Shown: positions 1-7,521, counted from the first letter of the stretch. The stretch: DNA of 16,231 bases from Afipia sp. (GCA_020056155.1 JAGVII010000073.1:1-16231); one strand, 5' to 3'. Notes: generated by a model not told the origin, from the sequence alone. Translations and numbers: made by a program.

Positions 1-1
1 G

Positions 2-24
2 ACCTCTCCCCGGCGGGGAGAGGT
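2..24. repeat. short perfect inverted repeat (hairpin) upstream of the first gene
   Basis: ACCTCTCCCC (2-11) and GGGGAGAGGT (15-24) form a perfect 10-bp stem around a GGC loop. The hairpin ends 18 bases before the ATG of the carbamoylase gene and there is no T-tract after it. It could be the terminator or repeat tail of a gene to the left of the window, or a hairpin in the 5' leader. CCTCTCCCC/GGGGAGAGG palindromes are common dispersed elements in related genomes, from general knowledge. The purine-rich GAGAGGTGA at 18-26 is too far from the start codon to be a normal ribosome binding site. Confidence 0.6.
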
Positions 25-42
25 GAACACTCTCGGTTAGCC

Positions 43-1311
43 ATGACAAAAGCCAGATCCAATCTTCAGATCGATTCCGCGCGCCTTTGGGGCGATATCC
101 ACGAAACCGCGAAGTTCGGCGCAACGCCGAAAGGCGGCGTGAAGCGCCTTACCCTTGGCGCCGAGGACAAACAGGTGCGCGACTGGTTCCGTACTGCCTG
201 CGAAGCCGCAGGCTGCGAAGTCCGCGTCGATGCGCTCGGCACAATGTTCGCGATCCGCCCCGGCCGCGACATGTCGAAGCCGCCGATCGGGATCGGCTCG
301 CATCTCGACACCCAGCCGACCGGCGGCAAGTATGACGGGATTCTCGGCACCCTCGCCGCGCTGGAAGTCGTCCGCGCCCTGAACGACGCCGGGATCGAGA
401 CCGATATTCCTGTTTGCGTTTGCAACTGGACCAACGAGGAGGGCTCGCGCTATGCGCCGGCGATGATGGCCTCCGCCGCCTATGCCGGCGACTACACCAC
501 CGACGATATTCTGAGCCGCAAGGATGCCGACGGCATCACGGTCGCGGACGCGCTCGATACCATCGGCTATCGCGGCGGCGATGCAGTCGGGAAACAGAAG
601 TTCAGCGCCTTCGTCGAACTGCACATCGAGCAGGGGCCGTTGCTCGAGGCCGAGAACAAAACCATCGGCGTTGTCGATCGCGGCCAGGGGATCATCTGGT
701 ACGACGGCACGATCTCCGGCTTCGCCAGTCACGCCGGCACGACGCCCATGCCGTTGCGCAAGGATGCGCTCGCCGCGTTTTCCGAAGTCGTGCTTGCGGT
801 CGAAAAAATCGCGCGCGATCTGGGGCCGAATGCCGTGGGCACCATCGGCGAAATCAGGATCGACAATCCGTCGCGCAATGTCATTCCCGGCGATCTCGCT
901 TTCACGATGGACGTGCGCAGCTCAGAGTCAAACGTCCTCGACAGCCTGCACAGCGCCATACAGACCGCCGTCGCCGAGATCGCCGCGCGCCGCAAGGTAA
1001 GCATCGATCTCCGGCAGATATGGCGCAAGGAACCCACCGTTTTCAATACCGCGCTGGTCGATGCGGTCGAGGCCGCAGCCAATGAGATGGGCTATAGCCA
1101 TCGCCGCATTACCTCGGGCGCGGGTCACGATGCCTGCAATCTGGCAGGCGTTGTTCCGGCGGCGATGATCTTCGTCCCCTGCAAGGACGGAATCAGCCAC
1201 AACGAACTGGAGGACGCGACGCAGGCCGACTGCACGGCGGGTGCCAACGTGCTGCTGCATACCGTTCTGGCGCTCGCAGGCGTTGCATCTGCGCCGAATG
1301 CGGACGGTTAG
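43..1311 (+). CDS. M20-family Zn-dependent hydrolase, hydantoinase/carbamoylase type
   Basis: A 422-residue metallo-amidohydrolase of the N-carbamoyl-L-amino-acid hydrolase, beta-ureidopropionase and allantoate amidohydrolase group. These cytosolic enzymes cut a carbamoyl or ureido C-N bond and release ammonia and CO2. The two-metal site is visible: GSHLDT (His87), KYDG (Asp98), TNEEGSR (Glu132 as catalytic base, Glu133 as ligand), ELHIEQGP (His194) and a C-terminal GISHNELE (His386). SGFASHAGTTPM (around 225-236) belongs to the dimerisation/substrate lid region. The N-terminus (RLWGDIHETAKFGATPKGG) matches the family start, so ATG 43 is preferred although no good Shine-Dalgarno precedes it. 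The exact substrate cannot be read from sequence. No hydantoinase or racemase gene is next to it, so the substrate could be a carbamoyl-amino acid, beta-ureidopropionate or a ureide. Confidence 0.93.
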   Translation: MTKARSNLQIDSARLWGDIHETAKFGATPKGGVKRLTLGAEDKQVRDWFRTACEAAGCEVRVDALGTMFAIRPGRDMSKPPIGIGSHLDTQPTGGKYDGILGTLAALEVVRALNDAGIETDIPVCVCNWTNEEGSRYAPAMMASAAYAGDYTTDDILSRKDADGITVADALDTIGYRGGDAVGKQKFSAFVELHIEQGPLLEAENKTIGVVDRGQGIIWYDGTISGFASHAGTTPMPLRKDALAAFSEVVLAVEKIARDLGPNAVGTIGEIRIDNPSRNVIPGDLAFTMDVRSSESNVLDSLHSAIQTAVAEIAARRKVSIDLRQIWRKEPTVFNTALVDAVEAAANEMGYSHRRITSGAGHDACNLAGVVPAAMIFVPCKDGISHNELEDATQADCTAGANVLLHTVLALAGVASAPNADG

Positions 1312-1340
1312 GAGGCGTCTCGTTAAAGACAGGCATTTTT

Positions 1341-1456
1341 GTCGTCCCGGCGGGGGCCGGAACCCATAACCCCTAGCCCGTCAACACGACACGTCATACA
1401 TCCCGCATAATATTCCCAAGACAGGGAGTATGGGTTCCGGCCTTCGCCGGGATGAC
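1341..1456. repeat. 116-bp intergenic element with 28-bp imperfect inverted arms
   Basis: The left arm (1341-1368, starting GTCGTCCCGGCGGGGGCC) and the right arm (1429-1456, ending TTCGCCGGGATGAC) are reverse complements at 25 of 28 positions. They enclose about 60 bases of less GC-rich sequence containing no ORF. This is a palindromic repeat with GTCRTCCCGGC ends, of a kind scattered between genes in Bradyrhizobium relatives. It nearly fills the gap between the carbamoylase and peptidase genes, and its right end lies 37 bases before the peptidase ATG. It may therefore supply part of that gene's leader. No transposase is encoded. Confidence 0.75.
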
Positions 1457-1493
1457 CCGAAGTTCATTTTCGCCGATTGAAAGCCCGCACAGC

Positions 1494-3596
1494 ATGAATT
1501 CCAAAACGGCCATTCCTCCCGCCGCGCCGCGCCGTCCCCATAGCTTCACTCGCCATGGCATCACCGTGATAGACGATTATGCGTGGCTGAAAGATGAGAA
1601 CTGGCAGGAGGTGTTGCGCGATCCGTCCGTGCTCAAACCGGACATCCGCGCTTATCTCGAAGCCGAAAACGCCTATGCCGACACCGTGCTCGGACACACC
1701 GCTGGGCTCCAGCAAGAGCTCGTCGCCGAAATGCGCGGCCGTATCAAGGAAGACGATTCCAGCGTTCCCTCGTCCGACGGTCCGTTTGCCTACTTCCACA
1801 AATATCGCGAAGGCGGCCAGCACGAGCAGATCGGACGAACGGCGCGTGACGGGAGTGGCGAAGCGCGTTTCATCATCGACGGCGACGAACTGGCAAAGCA
1901 GACTGAATACTTCCGGTTCGGCGGCGCGCGTCACTCGCCCGATCACAAGCTGGAGGCATGGAGCGCGGACGTTCGCGGCTCCGAATACTTCACCATTCGC
2001 GTCCGCGACTGGGAAACGGCCGCGGATTCCGAGGACGTTATCGAGGAAACCGACGGCGGCATCGTCTGGGCGGCGGATTCGAAGTCATTTTTTTACGTCA
2101 GGCTGGATGACAACCATCGCCCGATGCAGGTCTATCGCCATCTGCTCAGCACGCCGCAGTCGGACGATATGCTGGTCTACGAAGAACGGGATTCCGGCTG
2201 GTTCACCCACATCCATGAAAGCACCAGCGGACGTTTCTGCGTCATCGCCGGCGGCGACCATGAAACCTCTGAACAGCGCCTGATCGATTTGCGGTATCCG
2301 GACGCCCCGCCGCGCCTGATCGCGGAACGTGAAGAGGGCGTGCAGTACTCGGTCGGGGATCGCGGCGATCAATTGTTCATCCTGACCAACGCCGACGACG
2401 CCATCGACTTCAAGATCATGACCGCACCGCTGGCCTCGCCCGAGCGCAAGAACTGGCGCGATCTCATTCCTCACCGCCCCGGCATCTACATTATCAATAT
2501 GGAGATTTTCTCCGGCCACATGGTGCGGCTGGAGCGGGCCAATGCCCTGCCCTCCATCGTTATTCGCGATCTCGCCACCTTGCAGGAACACGCCATCGCG
2601 TTCGACGAAGCGGCCTATTCGCTCGGCACGCTTGAAAGCTACGAGTTCGACACCACCCAGTTGAGGTTTTCCTATTCGTCGATGACAACGCCGTCGGAAG
2701 TGTTCGACTACGACATGGTCAGCCGCGAGCGCGTTCTTCGCAAGCGTCAGGAAATTCCGTCCGGTCACAACCCCGCCGATTATGTTACCACCCGCATCAT
2801 GGCGACCTCCCATGACGGCGCGCAGGTTCCGGTGTCGATACTGCATCGCAAGGATCTGACGCGCGACGGCAGCGCGCCGCTGCTGCTGTACGGCTACGGC
2901 TCCTATGGCAGTTCGATGCCAGCGTCGTTCTCTGCCAACCGGCTGTCATTGGTCGACCGCGGCTTCGTTTACGCCATCGCCCACATTCGCGGCGGCTCGG
3001 ACAAGGGCTGGAACTGGTATCTCGACGGCAAGCGCGACAAGAAGACCAATACCTTCGACGACTTCGCGGCGTCAGCCCGCGCGCTGATCGACGCGAAATA
3101 CACTTCCGCGAAAAGAATCGTCGGCCACGGCGGCAGCGCGGGCGGCATGTTGATGGGCGCGGTCGCGAACCGCTCGGGTGAATTGTTCGCTGGCATCGTC
3201 GCAGAAGTCCCGTTCGTCGATGTGCTGAACACCATGCTCGACGAGTCGCTGCCGCTGACGCCGCCGGAATGGCCCGAATGGGGCAATCCGATCGAAAGCG
3301 CGGCCGATTTCAGAACCATCCTGTCGTACTCGCCTTACGACAATGTCGCGGCGAAAGACTATCCCGCGATTCTGGCCATGGGCGGCCTTGCCGATCCGCG
3401 CGTTACCTATTGGGAGCCGGCGAAGTGGATCGCGCGGTTGCGTCCCGTCATGACGGGCGGCGGTCCGGTCCTGCTGCGCACCAACATGGGCGCCGGCCAT
3501 GGCGGCGCATCGGGCCGCTTCAACCGGCTGGATGAAATCGCGATTGCCTATGCCTTCGCGCTTTGGGCGGTGGGACTGGCGGACGCGGGAGCCTGA
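1494..3596 (+). CDS. ptrB: oligopeptidase B-like serine peptidase (family S9A, prolyl oligopeptidase clan)
   Basis: A 700-residue peptidase with an N-terminal beta-propeller and a C-terminal alpha/beta-hydrolase domain. Oligopeptidase B cuts short peptides after Arg or Lys. The catalytic triad is visible: Ser548 in GHGGSAGG, Asp634 in GGLADPRV and His669 in NMGAGHGG. The spacings (86 and 35 residues) closely match the E. coli enzyme as I recall it. Other family marks are LLLYGYGSYG, AHIRGGSDKGWNWYLDGK and EVPFVDVLNTM. No signal peptide is seen, so it is likely cytoplasmic. The frame is open back to an ATG at 1452, but that codon lies inside the right arm of the repeat. ATG 1494 gives the usual N-terminus (PRRPHSFTRHGITVIDDYAWL follows soon after). 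Its ribosome binding site is weak. Confidence 0.93.
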   Translation: MNSKTAIPPAAPRRPHSFTRHGITVIDDYAWLKDENWQEVLRDPSVLKPDIRAYLEAENAYADTVLGHTAGLQQELVAEMRGRIKEDDSSVPSSDGPFAYFHKYREGGQHEQIGRTARDGSGEARFIIDGDELAKQTEYFRFGGARHSPDHKLEAWSADVRGSEYFTIRVRDWETAADSEDVIEETDGGIVWAADSKSFFYVRLDDNHRPMQVYRHLLSTPQSDDMLVYEERDSGWFTHIHESTSGRFCVIAGGDHETSEQRLIDLRYPDAPPRLIAEREEGVQYSVGDRGDQLFILTNADDAIDFKIMTAPLASPERKNWRDLIPHRPGIYIINMEIFSGHMVRLERANALPSIVIRDLATLQEHAIAFDEAAYSLGTLESYEFDTTQLRFSYSSMTTPSEVFDYDMVSRERVLRKRQEIPSGHNPADYVTTRIMATSHDGAQVPVSILHRKDLTRDGSAPLLLYGYGSYGSSMPASFSANRLSLVDRGFVYAIAHIRGGSDKGWNWYLDGKRDKKTNTFDDFAASARALIDAKYTSAKRIVGHGGSAGGMLMGAVANRSGELFAGIVAEVPFVDVLNTMLDESLPLTPPEWPEWGNPIESAADFRTILSYSPYDNVAAKDYPAILAMGGLADPRVTYWEPAKWIARLRPVMTGGGPVLLRTNMGAGHGGASGRFNRLDEIAIAYAFALWAVGLADAGA

Positions 3597-3607
3597 TACT
3601 GGTCCTC

Positions 3608-3690
3608 GTCATTGCGAGCGAAGCGAAGCAATCCAGAGCGACAGGAAAAGTCTGGATTTGCTTCGCAGCTTCAGGCTCGGCCTCCTTACC
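3608..3690. repeat. degenerate copy of the GTCATTGCGAGCGAAGCGAA palindromic repeat
   Basis: The left arm (3608-3637) is intact and matches the copies at 6422, 10413 and 15791. The right arm begins normally (CTGGATTTGCTTCG, from 3652) but then departs from the consensus and lacks the terminal GCAATGAC. It begins 12 bases after the peptidase stop codon. It can still form a partial stem (AATCCAGA with TCTGGATT) that might act in 3'-end stability or termination. The rest of the 3597-3821 gap shows no other convincing feature. Confidence 0.75.
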
Positions 3691-3821
3691 TCCCGGGTAA
3701 TTTAATCGGATCAGGCCGACGCCTATGATGCAATTTGATTCCGCTGCAGCGCGTCATGACGCGCTGGTTTTCTGCGACCATACTCGCTTCGCTGTCCTCG
3801 CTTCTTGTTTGGAATTCCGGA

Positions 3822-5117
3822 ATGCGCCGCCTGCCCTTCTATTACGGCTGGATCATTGTCGCCGTAACCTTCATCACCATGGGCATCGGCGTGAACGCCC
3901 GCACCTCGTTCTCGCTGTTCTTTTCACCGATCGTTGATGAATTCGGCTGGGATCGCGGCATCACCGCGGGCGCTTTCTCGGTCGGATTTCTGGTCTCGGC
4001 GCTGCTCAGTCCGCTGATGGGCAAGCTGATGGACCGCACCGGCCCGCGCACGGTCATGGAACTCGGTGTGCTGCTGATGGGCGCAGGCCTGCTGCTCGCG
4101 CCGCTGACGACGCAGCCATGGCATCTCTATGTGACAATCGGATGCCTCGTCGGCGCAGGCAGCATCTGTCTCGGCTATTCCGGCCAGTCGCTGTTTCTGC
4201 CGAACTGGTTCGTCCGGCGCCGGGGCCTCGCGGTCGGCCTTGCCTTTGCCGGCGTCGGCATCGGCTCCATCATCATCCTGCCGTGGGTGCAGCTCCTGAT
4301 CGACAGGAGCGGCTGGCGCTCCGCGAGCTGGGCGATGGGCATTCTGGTTCTTGTCGCACTGATTCCGCTCAACCTGCTGCTGCGCAAACGCCCCGAAGAT
4401 ATCGGCCTGCAACCGGACGGCGACGCCGCGCCGACGGCAACGACGATCCCGCCGCCGTCGAACGTGGTCGATCCCGCCTGGGCCGCAACCGACTGGACGC
4501 TCGGCCTTGCGGTTCGCACCGCGCGGTTCTGGTGGATTTCGCTGGGTTACTTCTGTGGCCTCTATGTCTGGTACGCCGTACAGGTGCATCAGACCAAATA
4601 TCTGGTCGAGATTGGATTCAGTTCCACCTCTGCCGCATGGGCGCTGGGCATGGTCAGCCTGATCGGAATCCCGGGACAGATCGCGCTCGGCTATCTCTCC
4701 GACCGCATCGGCCGCGAATGGATCTGGACGATTTCATCGCTGGGGTTTGCCATCTGCTTCGCAATGCTGATCGCTTTGCAGTTCGCCCCGACGCTTCTGC
4801 TTGTTTATGTGATGGTGGTCGCGCAAGGTGCGCTCGGTTACGGTTTCACGTCGATCATGGGCGCCGTGGTCGCCGAAATCTTCCAGGGCAAGCATTTCGG
4901 GACGATCTTCGGCACCATCGGTTTCACCGCGCTGGCCGGGGGCGCCGCAGGGCCGTGGGTGACTGGCATCCTCCACGATATCTACGGCGACTACACGCTG
5001 GCCTTCGTCATCGGCATTGCGGTCAGCGCGCTATCCGCCGCCGCGATCTGGCTCGCATCTCCCGGCAAGATCCGCGCCGTTGCGGGTCGCATGGACCGGA
5101 TCGCGAAGGCGGCGTGA
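3822..5117 (+). CDS. MFS transporter (major facilitator superfamily, monocarboxylate/oxalate-formate antiporter-like)
   Basis: A 431-residue inner-membrane carrier with about 12 hydrophobic helices. The N-terminal half contains the MFS signature after helix 2 (GKLMDRTGPRTVM), and a related GYLSDRIGREW loop follows in the second half, with a charged central loop (RKRPEDIGLQPDGD) between the halves. The beginning PFYYGWIIVAVTF and the stretch FSLFFSPIVDEFGWDRG resemble carriers for small organic anions, but the substrate cannot be told. Start choice: the frame is open back to TTG 3735 and ATG 3756. ATG 3822 (MRRLPFYYGW) gives the family's usual N-terminus, with GGA about 9 bases upstream, while the extra 29 residues would add an unusual hydrophobic lead. 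The gene ends 16 bases before the convergent antitoxin gene, with no clear terminator between. Confidence 0.88.
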   Translation: MRRLPFYYGWIIVAVTFITMGIGVNARTSFSLFFSPIVDEFGWDRGITAGAFSVGFLVSALLSPLMGKLMDRTGPRTVMELGVLLMGAGLLLAPLTTQPWHLYVTIGCLVGAGSICLGYSGQSLFLPNWFVRRRGLAVGLAFAGVGIGSIIILPWVQLLIDRSGWRSASWAMGILVLVALIPLNLLLRKRPEDIGLQPDGDAAPTATTIPPPSNVVDPAWAATDWTLGLAVRTARFWWISLGYFCGLYVWYAVQVHQTKYLVEIGFSSTSAAWALGMVSLIGIPGQIALGYLSDRIGREWIWTISSLGFAICFAMLIALQFAPTLLLVYVMVVAQGALGYGFTSIMGAVVAEIFQGKHFGTIFGTIGFTALAGGAAGPWVTGILHDIYGDYTLAFVIGIAVSALSAAAIWLASPGKIRAVAGRMDRIAKAA

Positions 5118-5133
5118 ATTCTATAACTGCGCA

Positions 5134-5433
5134 TCACGCAACCTTTTGTTCTTCGATCGGCTCCGCGACGAGTTTGACGCCGAACGACCCCATCACTTTC
5201 CTGACGGTTTCAAATTCCGGCTTCGCCGTCTCTTTGAAGGTCTTGTAGAGGCTTTCTCGAGACAGGCCTGTCGCCTTCGCGATATCGCCGATTCCTTTTG
5301 CGCGCGCGACAGTATCCAGCGCAGTGCAAATATATGCTGGATCGTTTGTTTCTAGCGCCTCTGTCAGATAGGCCGCAATCGCGACAGGGGTCTTAAGATA
5401 ATCGGCCGCATCGAACTTTGAAGATTTCACCAT
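5134..5433 (-). CDS. HigA-like antitoxin, helix-turn-helix protein (COG3636-type addiction module antidote)
   Basis: A 99-residue protein. The opening FDAADYLKTPVAIAAYLTEA is typical of the 'probable addiction module antidote' family, and the C-terminal half has a Cro/C1-type helix-turn-helix (GIGDIAKATGLSRESLYKTF, about residues 47-66). It is predicted to bind and neutralise the toxin encoded just upstream and to repress their shared promoter through the palindrome at 5736-5757. The start at 5433 is chosen because GAGAGGA lies 6 bases before it. Another ATG at 5448 overlaps the toxin stop codon (ATGA) and would add five residues, but it has a poor ribosome binding site. Base composition of the toxin-antitoxin region is less GC-rich than its neighbours (29 G+C in the 60 bases 5401-5460), consistent with acquisition by transfer. 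Confidence 0.9.
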   Translation of the reverse strand: MVKSSKFDAADYLKTPVAIAAYLTEALETNDPAYICTALDTVARAKGIGDIAKATGLSRESLYKTFKETAKPEFETVRKVMGSFGVKLVAEPIEEQKVA

Positions 5434-5439
5434 TTTCTG

Positions 5440-5446
5440 TCCTCTC
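5440..5446 (-). promoter_or_regulatory. ribosome binding site of the antitoxin gene
   Basis: On the minus strand GAGAGGA stands 6 bases before ATG 5433 and overlaps the toxin stop codon (TGA at 5447-5445). This decides the antitoxin start over the overlapping ATG at 5448. It also means the antitoxin has its own strong initiation signal, whereas the toxin appears to have none. Confidence 0.7.
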
Positions 5447-5732
5447 ATAGTTCCGCTGCGATTTCCCAGGCTCGTTTGATGTCCTTGTCCTGGCTTGCTT
5501 TGTCGCCGCCACACAAGAGCAACATGATCCTCTTGCCAGTTTGCTTGTAGTAAACGCGATAACCGGGACCATACTGAATCCGCATTTCGCTAACGCCCTC
5601 GCAGACTGCCTTTACATCGCCGGGGTTCCCGAGTCCGAGCCGTTCAATACGCGAGGCAATCCTCGCAACAGCACGCTGGTCACCCAAAGCCTTCAGCCAT
5701 TTGTCGAATTCGTCCGTTTTATGGGACTTCAT
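5445..5732 (-). CDS. HigB-like toxin, RelE/ParE superfamily (COG3657-type addiction module killer protein)
   Basis: A 95-residue basic protein. The family pattern is clear: DEFDKWLKALGDQRAVARI, then RIERLGLGNPGDVK, SEMRIQYGPGYRVYY and LLLCGGDKASQDKDI. Toxins of this superfamily usually act as ribosome-dependent mRNA interferases or gyrase inhibitors; the exact target cannot be told here. Gene order is toxin first, antitoxin second, 11 bases apart, as in HigBA modules. The frame is open upstream to ATGs at 5771 and 5756, but these lie in the -35 region and in the operator. ATG 5732 gives the normal family N-terminus. With the promoter predicted at 5743-5771 the transcript would begin only about 4 bases before this ATG, so the toxin may be translated from a nearly leaderless mRNA. 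Confidence 0.9.
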   Translation of the reverse strand: MKSHKTDEFDKWLKALGDQRAVARIASRIERLGLGNPGDVKAVCEGVSEMRIQYGPGYRVYYKQTGKRIMLLLCGGDKASQDKDIKRAWEIAAEL

Positions 5733-5735
5733 ACA

Positions 5736-5771
5736 TATGTATCCTATAGGATACATACCTTGATATGTCAA
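5736..5771 (-). promoter_or_regulatory. toxin-antitoxin promoter with 22-bp palindromic operator
   Basis: On the minus strand a perfect -35 box TTGACA (5771-5766) is followed by 17 bases and TATAGG (5748-5743) as the -10 box. A perfect 22-bp palindrome, each half being TATGTATCCTA or its complement, covers 5736-5757 and therefore includes the -10 box. A second, overlapping 12-bp palindrome (ATACATATGTAT, 5731-5742) reaches the toxin start codon. This arrangement suits autorepression by the HigA-like antitoxin or by the toxin-antitoxin complex. The palindrome and boxes are seen directly; binding is inferred. Confidence 0.8.
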
Positions 5772-5795
5772 TACCCAGCGAAACCGGTACCGTCG

Positions 5796-6404
5796 TCACT
5801 CCAGTCCGATCTGTACGCGATAGCCGGCGCGTAGCGCATTGACGATCGACGGCGGCGTCAGGAGCTTTGCGTCAACCAAAATCGCGGACGCGCGGCTATA
5901 ACCCGCGAACGACCAGCGCCATGCCTCATTGTTCGCGATCAGGTAACTTTCGCCCTCACTCGCGACCATCGTCCCGTCGGGCAGCTTGAGCGCGGCGGTG
6001 TACAGCGGATGCAGACGTTTCTCGCGGCCGTCGAGCCGCTCACCGTGAAGCACCGCGTCCATCTCGGTTGCATGAGGTTTAGTGTTGCCGTTGCCTTCGG
6101 CCCACGCGTCGCGGAATGCCGTCGCGTCATTCTGGCGGCAGTAGAAACACGGGCGATGGCCCGCCGCGAAGGACGTCGCTTCGTCGAAAAAGAACAGCTC
6201 GGTCCAGCTGCGCCGGCTCATCACGTCGCGCCTGCGCCCGCGAAACTCGCAGACGCAGGTGATCCATGCCTTCGACGACCAGCGCCGGTTCAGCAGCGTC
6301 TTCGTCGCGGGATCGTGGATGATGCCGCGATTGCCGGTGAAGCGGCCGCGATGCGCGGTCGCAACGATCTCGCCGAATGGCGATACGCGGTTTTGCAGGG
6401 GCAT
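5796..6404 (-). CDS. conserved protein of unknown function with Ada-like RPCxxC motif
   Basis: 202 residues. I recognise this as a conserved but uncharacterised alphaproteobacterial protein, not as a named enzyme. Visible features: an N-terminal stretch PLQNRVSPFGEIVATAHRG and GNRGIIHDP, a Cys pair at 50 and 52 (WITCVCEFRGRRRD), then SWTELFFFDEATSFAAGHRP with CFYC at 86-89, and a conserved-looking EMDAVLHGERL (His120). The segment EA-x(4)-AGHRPCxxC resembles the zinc-binding end of the Ada N-terminal domain (AGFRPCKRC), suggesting a small zinc site from Cys50/52 and Cys86/89. There is no signal peptide or membrane helix. ATG 6404 has only a weak ribosome binding site. The gene precedes the toxin-antitoxin pair on the same strand, but that pair has its own promoter. 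Confidence 0.85.
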   Translation of the reverse strand: MPLQNRVSPFGEIVATAHRGRFTGNRGIIHDPATKTLLNRRWSSKAWITCVCEFRGRRRDVMSRRSWTELFFFDEATSFAAGHRPCFYCRQNDATAFRDAWAEGNGNTKPHATEMDAVLHGERLDGREKRLHPLYTAALKLPDGTMVASEGESYLIANNEAWRWSFAGYSRASAILVDAKLLTPPSIVNALRAGYRVQIGLE

Positions 6405-6421
6405 AACCAGCTCATTCTTTC

Positions 6422-6503
6422 GTCATTGCGAGCGCAAGCGAAGCAATCCAGAAGACAACAAGCAAGACTGGATTGCTTCGTCGCTGACGCTCCTCGCAAT
6501 GAC
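6422..6503. repeat. GTCATTGCGAGC palindromic repeat, copy 2
   Basis: The left arm (6422-6451, GTCATTGCGAGCGCAAGCGA...) and the right arm (6468-6503, ending CTCCTCGCAATGAC) are largely complementary around a loop of about 16 bases. It sits between the starts of nothing else: upstream of the unknown-protein gene and just beyond the 3' end of the dehydrogenase gene, both on the minus strand. It could form a strong RNA hairpin at the end of the dehydrogenase transcript. Confidence 0.88.
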
Positions 6504-6531
6504 GGCTCATAACCGAGCGCTGGAGATTCGT

Positions 6532-7521
6532 TTAGCTCAGCACATCCTGATTAATGACATTCTCGCGGATCGGTTTGCCGTCGAGCGCGCTGAGGATGTT
6601 CCTGGCGGTTTGGAGGCTCATGCGGTCGAGCGCCTCGCGCGTCACCCCCGCCACGTGCGGCGCGGTGATGACGTTGTCGAGCTTGAACAGCGGATGATCC
6701 GGCCGTGGCGGCTCCTGCGCGAACACATCGATGCCCGCTCCCGCGATCTTGCCGGAGGTCAGCGCCGCATACAGTGCGTCTTCGTCGACGATTCCTCCGC
6801 GGGCGGTGTTGATGAGATAGGCAGTCGGCTTCATCAACTGCAACTGGGCGGTGCTGAACATGTTGACCGTCTCCGGCGATTTCGGACAGTGGATTGTCAC
6901 GAAGTCGGCACGCGGGATTGCTGCATTGAGATCGGTCACATATTCCGCCTCGGCTGCCTCGATCACAGCGGCAGACTTGAACGGATCGTAGACCAGAACA
7001 TTCATTTCCATCGCCACCAGCCGCTTGACGGTCCGCGAGCCGATACGCCCAAAGCCGATGACCAGCGCCGTCTTCCCGAGCAGGTCGTAGGGGATCGCGC
7101 CGAGGCGCTTGGTCCAGTTGCCGCCTTTCACCAACTTGTCCAGTTCGGCGGCGCGCTTGGCCAGCGACAGCATCATGAACAGCGCGCATTCGGCAACCGA
7201 CGGCGAATTGGCGATGCCCGTGGTCATCAGCGGAATTTTCCTGCCGCTCAGGGCTTTCACGTCCACCGCGTCGTAACCCACGCCGATGCGCGCAACCACC
7301 ATCATCTCGCCGGAGGACACGATCTCATTGGCGCCGAAACCGGTGCCGCCGAGCGCCACGCCGTTGACCGGCGCGTGCTGCCGCAGCATTTCATTGAAAT
7401 CCGGCGCGGAGATCGTGTTGGGAAACTCGATCGCTTCGATGTCGCTGCGCTCCCGAAACAGGGCCCAGCCGCCCGGCGACATGGTTTCCACGATCAGCAG
7501 TTTCTTCTTGTTGGTGGTCAT
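6532..7521 (-). CDS. D-isomer specific 2-hydroxyacid dehydrogenase (phosphoglycerate dehydrogenase-like)
   Basis: A 329-residue NAD-dependent oxidoreductase that interconverts a D-2-hydroxyacid and a 2-oxoacid. The Rossmann motif is GFGRIG (156-161), followed by VYDP with Asp179, which favours NAD over NADP. The catalytic residues expected for the family are Arg241 (INTARGGIVDE), Glu270 (GIDVFAQEPP) and His289 (TAPHVAGVT). It lacks the C-terminal ACT domain of long SerA forms, so it need not be the serine-pathway enzyme. The start at 7521 is chosen because AGGGGA lies just upstream; the open frame continues to 7740 but that part is unlike the family. It is divergent from an RraA-like aldolase gene across about 190 bases. 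Such dehydrogenases often accompany aldolase-like genes, suggesting a shared sugar-acid or hydroxyacid pathway (inference). Confidence 0.92.
   Translation of the reverse strand: MTTNKKKLLIVETMSPGGWALFRERSDIEAIEFPNTISAPDFNEMLRQHAPVNGVALGGTGFGANEIVSSGEMMVVARIGVGYDAVDVKALSGRKIPLMTTGIANSPSVAECALFMMLSLAKRAAELDKLVKGGNWTKRLGAIPYDLLGKTALVIGFGRIGSRTVKRLVAMEMNVLVYDPFKSAAVIEAAEAEYVTDLNAAIPRADFVTIHCPKSPETVNMFSTAQLQLMKPTAYLINTARGGIVDEDALYAALTSGKIAGAGIDVFAQEPPRPDHPLFKLDNVITAPHVAGVTREALDRMSLQTARNILSALDGKPIRENVINQDVLS

Noticed and set aside
3725..3937. A 70-codon + strand frame at the start of the MFS gene
   Set aside because: It overlaps the transporter in another frame and has no ribosome binding site or family resemblance.
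4118..5248. A 376-codon + strand frame overlapping the MFS gene
   Set aside because: It is very rich in Arg, Cys and His and has no recognisable domain; it is an alternate frame of the transporter that continues across the antitoxin gene.
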